From: Promethearchaeota archaeon
Lineage (GTDB): Archaea > Asgardarchaeota > Lokiarchaeia > Sigyniarchaeales > SOKP01
Direction: 5' to 3'
NCBI GenBank assembly: GCA_016839555.1
Contig: JAEOUA010000005.1
Coordinates: forward strand, 96,595 to 160,594
Length of the DNA stretch: 64,000 nt
Positions 26,027 through 34,939 of this stretch are shown here, piece after piece. Within the stretch, counting starts at the first letter, position 1, and every line of letters begins with the position of its first letter. The notes beneath the pieces are model-generated. The model saw nothing but the letters and a program-made list of their open reading frames with translations. It ran no database searches and was not told where the DNA came from. A program made the position numbers and the translations under genes.

Positions 26027-27568
26027 ATGGAAAAGAATAATAATGTAATTGCTTCTTATCCCGTTATAGTAGTTGGATCTGGTCTTGGAGGAATTGGCGC
26101 AGCATGTCAATTAGTATTGCGAGGAGAGGAAGTATTATTACTTGAAAAACATAATGTTCCAGGAGGATTTGCTACTTCTTTTGTCAGAGGTCGATTTGAA
26201 TTTGAAGGTGCTCTTCATGAACTTAGTGATGTTGGAACGGAAGATAATAAAGGCAGCCTTTATCGTTTTCTAGAAAGATTAGGTATATTACCAGATAAAT
26301 TGAAGTTTAAGCATGTACCCGAATTTTATCGAAGTGTGTTTCTTGATGGATATGATGTTACTATGCCTTTAGGTGTAGAAGAATATACTGAAAAATTAAT
26401 AGAACTCTTTCCTGCAGAAAAGAAAGGAATAGAAGACTTTATGGAAATGTGTAAGGCTGTGCTTGAAGGGATAGAATATATTGCCTCAAAAGGAGGAAGA
26501 TTTAAGCCTCAAGAAGTTCTAAAAGAGCATCCGTGGCTGCCACGTGTTTCTGGTATAACCTTATCAGAGCTCTATGAAAAATTTTTTACTGATAAAAAAC
26601 TGATTGCATTAATTTCCCAACTCTGGGGATATATTGGGCTGCCTCCAGACAGAATAAATGCCTATGCATTTGTTGCTATGTTAATCTTTTATTTAAAGTG
26701 GGGTGCAGCATTTCCTATAGGGAGATCTCATGCATTAGTAAATGCCATGGTGGAGGCTTTTAAAAAATTCGGAGGAGAAATTCGTTATAATGCTTTAGTA
26801 AATAGAATACTCGTGGAAAATGGTAGAGTATATGGAGTAGAATTGCTTAATGGAGATATTTATAAATGTAAGGCGGTGATTTCTAATGTCAATCCAATAT
26901 GTACTGCTATGAAGATGTTACCACCAGAAGTTGTTCCAGATGAATATAAGAAAAAAATCTATGCTCCTGAGATTGGACCTTCAGGATTTTCGGTGTATAT
27001 TGGCTTAAACGCATCGTATCAAGATTTAGGGTTAAATGCTCATGAAACCTTTATAAATAATAATTATGATATGAATGCCGCTTTTGAAAACTTTCATAAG
27101 TTAGAGGCACCAAAATATATAGTTGCTGCATGTTATAATCACATTTATGAAGACATCAGTCCACTTGGAACCACTGAACTGGTCTTAACCACTCTTCAAA
27201 TGGGAAAACTCTGGCAAGATGTAGCTCCTGATCAATATTTTTATATTAAAGATAAAATTTCGGACAGTATGGTGTCTTTAGTGGAAAATACAATCTGTCC
27301 GGATGTCAGAGATTATATAGAAGTTGCTTTTGCTGCAACTCCATTAACCTATTATCGATATTCTAAAAATATTGAAGGTGCTATTTATGGAACCACCCAA
27401 GATGTAACTAATGGACCAATGCTTCGATTAAAAAGTCGAGGACCCTTACCCGGACTATATCAAGTAGGAGCCTGGACAAACTTCGGTGGGGGTTTCTCTA
27501 CCACAATATTAGGGGGAAGAATCGCCTCAGGTATGTATTTGAAAGACAAAATAGAGGGGAGATGGTAG
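26027..27568 (+). CDS. CrtI/phytoene-desaturase-like FAD oxidoreductase
   Basis: The N-terminal FAD-binding Rossmann motif reads VIVVGSGLGGIGAACQLVLRG with the ribose-binding LEKHNVPGGFATSF downstream. The C-terminal FAD region is PGLYQVGAWTNFGGGFSTTI. This is the phytoene dehydrogenase/retinol-saturase-like superfamily, which adds or removes hydrogen across C-C bonds of isoprenoid or other hydrophobic substrates. About 513 residues is full length. The ATG at 26027 is preferred over an upstream TTG at 26009 because it fits a leaderless start. The gene ends within the start region of the 2Fe-2S reductase, so the two are likely partners. The substrate is unknown. Confidence 0.8.
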   Translation: MEKNNNVIASYPVIVVGSGLGGIGAACQLVLRGEEVLLLEKHNVPGGFATSFVRGRFEFEGALHELSDVGTEDNKGSLYRFLERLGILPDKLKFKHVPEFYRSVFLDGYDVTMPLGVEEYTEKLIELFPAEKKGIEDFMEMCKAVLEGIEYIASKGGRFKPQEVLKEHPWLPRVSGITLSELYEKFFTDKKLIALISQLWGYIGLPPDRINAYAFVAMLIFYLKWGAAFPIGRSHALVNAMVEAFKKFGGEIRYNALVNRILVENGRVYGVELLNGDIYKCKAVISNVNPICTAMKMLPPEVVPDEYKKKIYAPEIGPSGFSVYIGLNASYQDLGLNAHETFINNNYDMNAAFENFHKLEAPKYIVAACYNHIYEDISPLGTTELVLTTLQMGKLWQDVAPDQYFYIKDKISDSMVSLVENTICPDVRDYIEVAFAATPLTYYRYSKNIEGAIYGTTQDVTNGPMLRLKSRGPLPGLYQVGAWTNFGGGFSTTILGGRIASGMYLKDKIEGRW

Positions 27569-27570
27569 CT

Positions 27571-28758
27571 ATGATGGAAGATTTAAAAAAGTATCAAAAA
27601 GCTGAAAAATTAAAAAAACAACGTGAAGAAGCACAACAAATACCATGGTATTATGATGGGTTAGAGAGATTATGTGATCGAATTCACCCGGGAAAACAAC
27701 TGGTTAAAATAACCGATATTAAAGATCTCTCCTATGACACCAAATTATTTCGGTTTGTTTCCGTTAACCCAAATAAACCCCTCGCACCATTTCGTGCAGG
27801 GCAATATATAGGATTGACTGTAGAAATTAATGGAGTACGAACTTCACGCCCTTATTCCTTAGTATCCTCACCTAATCAGCTCGCTTATTATGAATTAGGT
27901 ATTAGAAAAAAGCAAGATGGATTTGTGACTCCATATTTCCTAGAAAATGCTAAAGTTGGAGACATTTTTGAAGTCACAGAACCTTTAGGAGATTTATATT
28001 ATAGTCCCCTATTTCATGGAAAAAATTTAGTATTTATTGCTGGGGGATGTGGGATAACACCATTTATATCAATGTTGCGAGATATTTCCGAAAAAGCCTT
28101 ATTTTTGAATGTATCCTTAATTTTTGGTTGCGTGAAAGAAAAAGATATCATCTTTAGAGATGAATTAGAAAATATAGCAGACAGAAGGTCAAATATTTCT
28201 GTAAAATATATTCTATCTGAACCAGATCCTGACTGGAAAGGGGAATGTGGGTTTATTACAGGGGATAAGATTCTAAATGAAATTGGATTAATCAAAGATA
28301 AATACTTCTATGTAGTTGGAAATCGTCCTATGTATCAATTCATGAAAGAAGAAATGCATAAATTAGGCGTACCTCAACATAAAGTGTATTATGAGGCGTT
28401 TGGTGTCCCAGACGATATCACTCAAGTAATGGGTTGGCCAGAAGAAATTGATAAATCCAAAAAAATCAAGATTTCAGTCAAATATAGGAAATTTGGGAAG
28501 CCAGAAACAATCGAATTTGACGCATTATGCATTGAACCACTTCTAAATAGCATAGAACGTACCAAAGAATTAGCTTTATCGATAGATAATGGATGCCGCT
28601 CGGGACAATGTGCATTATGTAGGACAAAAATAATATCTGGAAAAGTTTTTGTCCCGCCCGAAGTCACCATCCGAGAAACAGATAGAGATTATGGATTTAT
28701 CCATCCGTGCGTCTCTTACCCTTTAACTGATATCGAATTGGATTTAACTTTAACATAA
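27571..28758 (+). CDS. NAD(P)H-ferredoxin reductase-type flavoprotein with 2Fe-2S domain
   Basis: The FAD domain is shown by FRAGQYIGL and RPYSLVSSP, the NAD(P) domain by GGCGITPFISMLR, and the C-terminal plant-type 2Fe-2S ferredoxin domain by CRSGQCALC (about residue 341) with a last Cys in FIHPC. This order is that of oxygenase-type and related reductases, here probably moving electrons between NAD(P)H and the flavoprotein encoded just upstream. The ATG at 27571 lies about 9 bases after a GAGGGGAG site, while an ATG at 27562 overlaps the previous gene by 7 bases. An SCP2-like gene follows about 80 bases downstream. Confidence 0.85.
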   Translation: MMEDLKKYQKAEKLKKQREEAQQIPWYYDGLERLCDRIHPGKQLVKITDIKDLSYDTKLFRFVSVNPNKPLAPFRAGQYIGLTVEINGVRTSRPYSLVSSPNQLAYYELGIRKKQDGFVTPYFLENAKVGDIFEVTEPLGDLYYSPLFHGKNLVFIAGGCGITPFISMLRDISEKALFLNVSLIFGCVKEKDIIFRDELENIADRRSNISVKYILSEPDPDWKGECGFITGDKILNEIGLIKDKYFYVVGNRPMYQFMKEEMHKLGVPQHKVYYEAFGVPDDITQVMGWPEEIDKSKKIKISVKYRKFGKPETIEFDALCIEPLLNSIERTKELALSIDNGCRSGQCALCRTKIISGKVFVPPEVTIRETDRDYGFIHPCVSYPLTDIELDLTLT

Positions 28759-28836
28759 TTTTTTTAATAAAGACTTAAAAATATCAAACACTTATAAATT
28801 AAAGGAAATAATTAAATTATTTTGAAAGTGATTTAA

Positions 28837-29238
28837 ATGAAAATATTAACAAAAGAGTGGTTGGAAGCGTTTGGAAAGGCGATAAATGATAATCCTGCAT
28901 ATCGCGAATCCGCTGCTATGTGGGAAGGTGATATGCTATGTGTGATTGAACCTAGTGGGCCATTAGATCATGAAGTTCGATTCTTTATAGGATTATATCA
29001 TGGAGAATGTACCGGTGTTAAATTACTGAAAGAAGGTGAAGAAGTAGATACCGAATTTACACTTGCTGGGCCGTATGATAATTGGATAAAAGTTGTTAAT
29101 AAAGAATTGGACACGATCCAAGCTGTAATGTCAGGAAAGTTAAGGCTCACAGGGAATATGGCTAAATTGATGAGAGCTACAAGAGCCGCTCAAGAGATTG
29201 TAAATAGTCTCCAAAATGTTGAAACAGAATTTCTGTAA
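28837..29238 (+). CDS. SCP2-like sterol/lipid-binding domain protein
   Basis: SCP2 domains bind fatty acyl-CoAs, sterols or other lipids in a hydrophobic tunnel. The 133-residue protein has the family's beta-sheet-plus-helix pattern (DMLCVIEPSGPLDHEVRFFI, then WIKVVNKELDTIQAVMSGKL) and the typical end GNMAKLMRATRAAQEIV. It shares this pattern clearly with the 151-residue protein at 38261. It probably presents or carries the acyl-CoA or lipid substrate of the neighbouring oxidoreductases (inference). It has its own upstream gap of 78 bases, so it may or may not be in the flavoprotein operon. Confidence 0.75.
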   Translation: MKILTKEWLEAFGKAINDNPAYRESAAMWEGDMLCVIEPSGPLDHEVRFFIGLYHGECTGVKLLKEGEEVDTEFTLAGPYDNWIKVVNKELDTIQAVMSGKLRLTGNMAKLMRATRAAQEIVNSLQNVETEFL

Positions 29239-29314
29239 TTTTATTTTTTATATAATATATTTTCTTTTTAATTTATTCAACTTAGAAAAATAATTATTTT
29301 AAAGTGATATACAA

Positions 29315-30514
29315 ATGATGTATTTTAATAGTCCGAATATTGTATATGGAGAGGAAGCTTTAGATTTCCTCGACCAAATCGCAGGAAATAAATGTTTTAT
29401 CGTCACTGATAAAAATATTCAAGATTTAGGATATTTAAAGATTTTGACTGATAAATTAGAGAAATCGGGAAAATCATACAAAATATTCAATGAAGTCAAG
29501 CCTGATCCAAAAGAAGAGATCGTCTTAAAATCTAAAGAGTCATGTCTATCTTATGAGCCAGATTTAATTATAGCGTTAGGAGGAGGCTCTGTAATAGATA
29601 CTGCAAAAGGGACTTGGGCTATGTATGAATTTCCAGAATTTGGAATAGATGATTTACATATTTTTAACAATAAACTCTATGAATTAGGCAGAAAAGCTAA
29701 ACTAATTGTAATTCCCACTACCTCTGGAACGGGAGCGGATGCTACTTATGCCGCCATCATTTCAAGAGATAATAATGGAGTATGGCAAAAATTAATTCAA
29801 GCTCATAGAGGATTAGTACCTGTATTCTCTATATTAGATCCTATTTTTCCTTCAGGGATGCCTGCAAATTTAACCGTGAATACTGGCTTGGATGCTTTAT
29901 GCCATGCCATGGAATGCTTGATTGCTAATGGAAGAAATGAATTCAGTAATACTTTAGCTACCAAAGCAATCCAATTAGTGTTTAAATATTTACCAATTGC
30001 ATATAAAGATGGAAAGAATATGGAAGCGAGAAATTATCTCCATCAAGCAGCCACTATGGCAGGATTAGCATTCGGCAATGCCAATGTGCACATTGGACAT
30101 ACTACTGGACACTGCTTGGGTGCCGTTTTTGAAAAGACCCACGGGAGGACAGTGGCCGTGATGCTGAAGTATGTCACACAATTTTGCTTGAATAATCCTG
30201 ATAAAGATGATCCAACAACTAGAATTTATGCCAACCTCGCAAAACAACTCGGCTGGGCGAAATGGGAGGATAATGATAAAAAAGCTGCCGATATTGTTAT
30301 CAATAAATTAGAGGAATTGTATAAAATAGTAGGTTTTTCAGATACAATTCAAGATTTGGGCATTTCAAAAGAAGACTTAGAAAAAAACCTCAATACTTTA
30401 GTTACGTTATGTTTTCAAGATGCCAGTGGTTCAATGAGTCCCAGATTACCTTCCAAAGCAGATTTTGAAAATATCTATAGATATGCCTATGAAGGTAAAG
30501 ATATCGACTTTTAA
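29315..30514 (+). CDS. Iron-containing alcohol dehydrogenase
   Basis: The group III alcohol dehydrogenase signatures are present. The NAD(P)-binding GGGSVIDTAKG is near residue 90, and the metal-binding segment is TGLDALCHAMECL with HIGHTTGHCLGAV and KTHGRT supplying further histidines. The enzyme interconverts an alcohol and an aldehyde (or ketone) with NAD(P). At 399 residues it is full length. It is a paralogue of the gene at 43006 and stands among aldehyde oxidoreductase genes, so alcohol-aldehyde-acid conversion is the likely theme. It follows the SCP2-like gene by 76 bases. Confidence 0.88.
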   Translation: MMYFNSPNIVYGEEALDFLDQIAGNKCFIVTDKNIQDLGYLKILTDKLEKSGKSYKIFNEVKPDPKEEIVLKSKESCLSYEPDLIIALGGGSVIDTAKGTWAMYEFPEFGIDDLHIFNNKLYELGRKAKLIVIPTTSGTGADATYAAIISRDNNGVWQKLIQAHRGLVPVFSILDPIFPSGMPANLTVNTGLDALCHAMECLIANGRNEFSNTLATKAIQLVFKYLPIAYKDGKNMEARNYLHQAATMAGLAFGNANVHIGHTTGHCLGAVFEKTHGRTVAVMLKYVTQFCLNNPDKDDPTTRIYANLAKQLGWAKWEDNDKKAADIVINKLEELYKIVGFSDTIQDLGISKEDLEKNLNTLVTLCFQDASGSMSPRLPSKADFENIYRYAYEGKDIDF

Positions 30515-30588
30515 TCATATATATTGTCTTTATTTAGAGAATTAGAAAAAGAAAATTAAAGAAATAATTATTTTTAAGCTTTAAGCTT

Positions 30589-31413
30589 TTATTTCCATTT
30601 CCATTTTGGTTTACTTTTTGTTAATCGCGCGAGAGCACCATTAATCGCATCTTTAGTTTGAAGCAATTGAGAACTGACAAGGGTCTCAAGTTCTAATCCA
30701 AGAGGAATATCTTTTCCGTAACAATCATCAATTAATTTTTTAGCAAGTCCTATTGCAAGAGGTCCTGACTCAATTAGTTCATCTGTATACATTTTAATAA
30801 TTGAATCTAATTCTACATGAGTTTTCGCAACTCTATTAACAACCCCCAATCTATATGCTTCATTTCCATTAAACTTACGTCCAGTTAATATTATATCTTT
30901 GGCGTTTTGAATCCCACAGATTCTCACAGTGCGAATGGTACCACCCACATCAGGATTAAGTCCTAATTTAGTTTCTAACATATAGAATTGAGCTGATTCT
31001 GTACAAAATCGAAAATCACAAGCTAAAGCCAGTTCAAAACCCATCCCGAAACAATATCCATTAATTTTAGCGATTACAGGCTTTTCCATCTTTTCAATTT
31101 GTGAAAATAATGGTTGTACTGTGGTATTCATATAGTATCGGAAGTTTCGAGGGATTCGTAAATCGGGAATTTTCCCTTCAGGATCTTTTTCTTGTCCTGT
31201 TAAAAAATTTAAATCTATTCCAGAACTAAAAAGCTCATCTCCTCCCGTAATAATCACAACTCTCGTATTTGTGCGTTCGACTTTATTTATCGCATTTTGA
31301 AGTGCTATCATTAAATCGTAATTTATTGCGTTTTTCTTTTCAGGCCGATTTAATTTAATAGTTGTAATGGTTTTATCTTCATTTTCTTCGATTAAAATAA
31401 GATCTTCAGCCAT
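30589..31413 (-). CDS. Enoyl-CoA hydratase/isomerase (crotonase) family protein
   Basis: The oxyanion-hole motifs are ELFSSGIDL (about 62) and AKINGYCFGMGFELALACDF (about 112-131). FCTESAQFYMLETKLGLNPD supplies the second-site region, and GGTIRTVRICGIQNAKDIIL is typical of the family. The 274-residue protein should act on 2-enoyl-CoA or related esters. It is on the minus strand, convergent with the Fe-ADH and divergent from the thiolase-like gene at 31567. It differs from the crotonases at 20606 and 55183 in the second active-site loop, so the three may handle different acyl-CoAs. Confidence 0.85.
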   Translation of the reverse strand: MAEDLILIEENEDKTITTIKLNRPEKKNAINYDLMIALQNAINKVERTNTRVVIITGGDELFSSGIDLNFLTGQEKDPEGKIPDLRIPRNFRYYMNTTVQPLFSQIEKMEKPVIAKINGYCFGMGFELALACDFRFCTESAQFYMLETKLGLNPDVGGTIRTVRICGIQNAKDIILTGRKFNGNEAYRLGVVNRVAKTHVELDSIIKMYTDELIESGPLAIGLAKKLIDDCYGKDIPLGLELETLVSSQLLQTKDAINGALARLTKSKPKWKWK

Positions 31414-31566
31414 TTTTACCTCAAATAAAAATTTAATTTTAATTATTTTTCAATTAAATAAGTTAAAAAAACTAAGAATAAAACTTTATATATTTTCAAA
31501 ATCCATATTAAATTACTTACTATACATTCTAATTAAAAATTAAAATACAAATAAAATTACTAATTG

Positions 31567-32721
31567 ATGATAATGATTGATAAAGTAGCAATATGCGGTG
31601 TAGCGCAGACTAAATATGAACGGCAAAAAATTGACTTAACAATATCAGAACTAGTCTTTGAAGTAGTAAAGAAACTACATAAAGAATTAAATATAACGAA
31701 TGATGATGTTGGATGCGTGATTTCTAGTTCTAATGACTTTAATGATGGCCGTACCATAGCAAATATGGCGATTCAAGACGCTGTCGGTTCTGTAAGAAAG
31801 GCTGAATCGAGAGTATCTGGAGATGGTGCATTTGCTTATGTTTATGGAGCAATGAGAATCCTTTCAGAGGAATATGAAACAGTTTTAGTTGTTTCTCATA
31901 CCAAATGCTCTGAGGGAGATCAATATCTTATAAATAATAGCATCTTTGATCCTTTTTTCCAGAGACATTTAGGACTTGACCAAATATCTGCGGCTGGTCT
32001 AATGGCTAATATGTACATGAACAAATACGGAGTGACGGAAGAACAAGCAGCAAAAGTGGTAGTTAAAAATCGAAAAAATGCCTTGTTAAATCCATATGCT
32101 CATCTTCAAAAAGAAGTGAGTATTGATGATGTTCTAACGTCACCAATGTTAGCATATCCACTGAAAGAATTGGATTTTCCTCCCTTTTCAGACGGCGCAG
32201 TAGCCATGCTTCTCGCAAATGAAGAAAAAGCAAAAGAATTGACTGATACTCCTGTGTGGTTAAAAGGCTATGCAAGCTGTACTGATGCTTATTACTTAGG
32301 TCATAGAACTATGACAGATTTGATTGGTTTAGAATTAGCAGCAAAGGAAGCCTATAAAATAGCAAATATTAATAATCCCGTGAAAGAATTAGATGTAGCC
32401 GAAGTATATGATGCATTTTCAGTCCATGAGTTAATGAGTTATGAAGCCTTAGATTTTTGCGAAAAAGGAGAAGGGGGCAAATTTATTGAAAGCGGGGAGA
32501 CTCAATTAAATGGTTCGATTCCCGTAAATCCTTCGGGTGGCGTTCTCTCAAGTAACCCAACTATGGCAAATGGTTTGATTCGGGTGGCTGAAGTAGCATT
32601 GCAGTTAATGGGCAAGGCTGAAAAACGTCAAATTCCAGATGCTAAGATCGGACTTGCGAATGGAATGAATGGAATATGTTCTCAAGGTAATTGTGTATTA
32701 ATATTTTCTGGAGGTAAATAG
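31567..32721 (+). CDS. Thiolase-fold protein without catalytic Cys and His
   Basis: The overall thiolase fold is seen in the VAICGVAQTKYE start, the DVAEVYDAFSVHELMSYEAL motif and NPSGGVLSSNP. Aligned to SCP-x, the position of the nucleophilic Cys is a Ser or Gly (VSGDG, about residue 84). The C-terminal GHPxGATG motif is SSNPTMANG, so the catalytic His is also lost. It is thus probably a non-catalytic or modified subunit. It ends 5 bases before a second thiolase-fold gene, so a heteromeric complex is likely. The start could be any of three nearby codons (31564 TTG, 31567 ATG, 31573 ATG). Confidence 0.75.
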   Translation: MIMIDKVAICGVAQTKYERQKIDLTISELVFEVVKKLHKELNITNDDVGCVISSSNDFNDGRTIANMAIQDAVGSVRKAESRVSGDGAFAYVYGAMRILSEEYETVLVVSHTKCSEGDQYLINNSIFDPFFQRHLGLDQISAAGLMANMYMNKYGVTEEQAAKVVVKNRKNALLNPYAHLQKEVSIDDVLTSPMLAYPLKELDFPPFSDGAVAMLLANEEKAKELTDTPVWLKGYASCTDAYYLGHRTMTDLIGLELAAKEAYKIANINNPVKELDVAEVYDAFSVHELMSYEALDFCEKGEGGKFIESGETQLNGSIPVNPSGGVLSSNPTMANGLIRVAEVALQLMGKAEKRQIPDAKIGLANGMNGICSQGNCVLIFSGGK

Positions 32722-32726
32722 AAAAA

Positions 32727-33893
32727 ATGGCGAAAAATAATGTAGGTGTTGTTGGAATAGGGCAAACAAAATTCACAAGTAAGCGACGTGATGTGAATAT
32801 ACCTGAAATGATTTATGAAGCAGTTGAAATGGCGTTAGATGATGCGCAGCTTGCACCTGATGATATTGATGCTATTCTTATTGGTAATATGGATCATTTT
32901 GAAGGAATTAATTTCTCAGAAATGTGGTGTGGCATTGATTCTGCTCCAGGGTATCTTAAACCTGTGGTTAAAATAGCGACAGGTGGAACAACAGGCAGCT
33001 CCTTAGGGATCGCGGGATATTATAACGTGGCCTCGGGCATTTATGATAAAGTGTTAGTGGTTGGATGGGAAAAATTGAATGAGGGAGGTGCTACTACGGG
33101 AATTATAACTGCATTTGATCCTGTATGGGAACGACCCTCTCTAGCGGGAGCTTTAGGTCCTTTAGCTCTTATGGCAAATATGTATATGAATAAATATAAT
33201 GTGAGTCCTGAAACGGCCGCAATGGTGACTGTTAAAAATCGTAGTAATGCTGCAAATAATCCTTTTGCCCATTTACAGATGCCAAATATAACTTTAGAAT
33301 CAGTGATGAATTCACAGATGATTTCTTATCCCTTAAGATTGAATGATTGTTGTCCTCAAAGTGAGGGAGCCTGTGCGGTTATATATGCTAATGAACAAGA
33401 AGCAAAGAAAATTCGAGATAATCCTGCGTGGGTTCATTCTGTGGCAACTGTTCATTATTATACCTATGGATGTGATGATGTGATGTTTGATCTGCCTACT
33501 GCGACAATAGCTTCCAAAAAGGCATATAAGAAGGCTGGGATCAAGGATCCAATAAAAGATTTGGATGTTGCAGAGGTATACGAGCCAACTTCATGGGCAG
33601 AACTTTCGTGGACTGAAGCATTAGGTTTTGCAGAACCGGGAAAAGGAGGAGAGATATTACGAGAAGGGATTACCCAAATGGGCGGAGAATTACCAGTTAA
33701 TCCATCTGGAGGAGTATTAAGTACTAATCCAATTGGCGCCACCGCTTTAGTACGTATAGCTGAAGCAGCGATTCAGGTAATGGGAATAGGCGGAAAGCGA
33801 CAAGTTCCAGATGCAGAAAGGGCGCTTGCCATGGGATTTGGAGGAAGTTTATGGACTGAATTAGTAATATTAGGAAATGAACCTCCGAGGTGA
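32727..33893 (+). CDS. Thiolase-fold protein (Cys to Gly, His to Asn)
   Basis: The nucleophile region reads KIATGGTTGSSLG, aligning Gly at the Cys position (residue 87). The C-terminal motif is STNPIGATALV, in which the His of GHPxGATG is Asn. Other family parts (LNDCCPQSEGACAVIY and DVAEVYEPTSWAELSW) are intact. It follows the previous thiolase-fold gene after 5 bases and precedes two DUF35 genes, so the four genes look like one operon and a multi-subunit acyl-CoA complex. Ordinary thiolysis is unlikely. Retro-aldol cleavage or a structural role is inferred. Confidence 0.78.
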   Translation: MAKNNVGVVGIGQTKFTSKRRDVNIPEMIYEAVEMALDDAQLAPDDIDAILIGNMDHFEGINFSEMWCGIDSAPGYLKPVVKIATGGTTGSSLGIAGYYNVASGIYDKVLVVGWEKLNEGGATTGIITAFDPVWERPSLAGALGPLALMANMYMNKYNVSPETAAMVTVKNRSNAANNPFAHLQMPNITLESVMNSQMISYPLRLNDCCPQSEGACAVIYANEQEAKKIRDNPAWVHSVATVHYYTYGCDDVMFDLPTATIASKKAYKKAGIKDPIKDLDVAEVYEPTSWAELSWTEALGFAEPGKGGEILREGITQMGGELPVNPSGGVLSTNPIGATALVRIAEAAIQVMGIGGKRQVPDAERALAMGFGGSLWTELVILGNEPPR

Positions 33894-33900
33894 TTCAATA

Positions 33901-34377
33901 ATGGCAAAAAAAAAGAAAGAATTTGAAATAAGATGGAAAACAGATTTACCTTATAAATATTCAATGGGTAAATTATCTGTCAAATTTTTTAAAGTTTTAA
34001 AGGAAGAAAGAAAATTTTTTGGAAGCAAATGCCCACAATGTGGAAAAGTTAATTTTCCTCCAAGAGCAGTATGCGCGGAATGCATAATTGAGATGACTGT
34101 CGATGATATGGTCGAAGTTCCTTCAGTAGGAACATTAGTTGGATTTACCGTGGTTAACTATCCTTTTGTAGACCCTCAAACTGGTGGCATGAGACCCTTT
34201 CCTTATGGATATGGGTTGTTTCAATTGGATGGAGTTGATACATATACCATGCATTTCATCAACGAAAAGGATGTTAACAAAATGAAGATTGGGCAAAGAG
34301 TTAGGGCAGTTTTCAAAGATGAAATGGAGGGCAATCTCGGGGATATCCCATATTTTGATATTATAAAGGAGGAATAA
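33901..34377 (+). CDS. DUF35 zinc-ribbon/OB-fold protein
   Basis: The zinc ribbon CPQCGKVNFPPRAVCAEC is followed by an OB-fold segment (VGTLVGFTVVNYPFVDP, then a GYGLFQLDGVDTY stretch). At about 158 residues it is typical of DUF35 partners of thiolase-fold enzymes. The ATG at 33901 is used because GAGGTGA at about 33887-33893 lies 7 bases upstream; a frame extended to 33877 would overlap the previous gene by 17 bases. It begins 7 bases after the stop of the thiolase-fold gene at 32727. It probably delivers or positions the acyl-CoA pantetheine arm in the complex (inference from family). Confidence 0.82.
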   Translation: MAKKKKEFEIRWKTDLPYKYSMGKLSVKFFKVLKEERKFFGSKCPQCGKVNFPPRAVCAECIIEMTVDDMVEVPSVGTLVGFTVVNYPFVDPQTGGMRPFPYGYGLFQLDGVDTYTMHFINEKDVNKMKIGQRVRAVFKDEMEGNLGDIPYFDIIKEE

Positions 34378-34392
34378 AAGGAGGAAAATAAG

Positions 34393-34839
34393 ATGAGTGA
34401 AGAGGATGAAAAAGTATATAAAGGAAGAATAAAAGTACCTTATTCACATACCGCAGGCAAATATGTAAAAAAATTTCTGGAAGAGATCGGAAAAAATCAG
34501 AGAATTATGGGAGTCAAATGTCCTAACTGTGGTAAGGTATATGTGCCTCCAAAAATGGTCTGTTTCAAATGCTTCAAAAAAATGGATGAATGGGTAGAAG
34601 TAGGTAATCAAGGAGTTGTGAACGGATTTTCGGTAGTGATGCATTCTACTCCTGTTATGCCCTTAAAACCTCCCTTTGGCTATGGAATAATTCGTCTTGA
34701 TGGAGCAGATACTGATTTTGTGCATTTAATCAAAGAAGGGGATCCCAGTAAATTAAAAATTGGTATGAGAGTAGAAGCAGTGTTTAAAGATCACCGTCAG
34801 AAAAAAATCACAGACATAGAATACTTTAAGCCGGTATAA
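34393..34839 (+). CDS. Second DUF35 zinc-ribbon/OB-fold protein
   Basis: The zinc ribbon CPNCGKVYVPPKMVCFKC and the OB-fold segment (QGVVNGFSVVMHSTPVMP, GYGIIRLDGADTDF) are close to those of the gene just before it, which ends 15 bases upstream. The pair probably arose by duplication. Two thiolase-fold genes followed by two DUF35 genes suggest a complex with two different alpha-beta pairs. At 148 residues it has no extension. A GGAGGAAAATAAG site precedes the ATG. Confidence 0.82.
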   Translation: MSEEDEKVYKGRIKVPYSHTAGKYVKKFLEEIGKNQRIMGVKCPNCGKVYVPPKMVCFKCFKKMDEWVEVGNQGVVNGFSVVMHSTPVMPLKPPFGYGIIRLDGADTDFVHLIKEGDPSKLKIGMRVEAVFKDHRQKKITDIEYFKPV

Positions 34840-34939
34840 TAAAAATTTAATTAGAAATTATTTTTTTTCTGATTATTCTCTTTTTTTAAAGAAAAAAATA
34901 GGAAAAAAAAATAAAAAAGATATAGATATAAATTATTAT

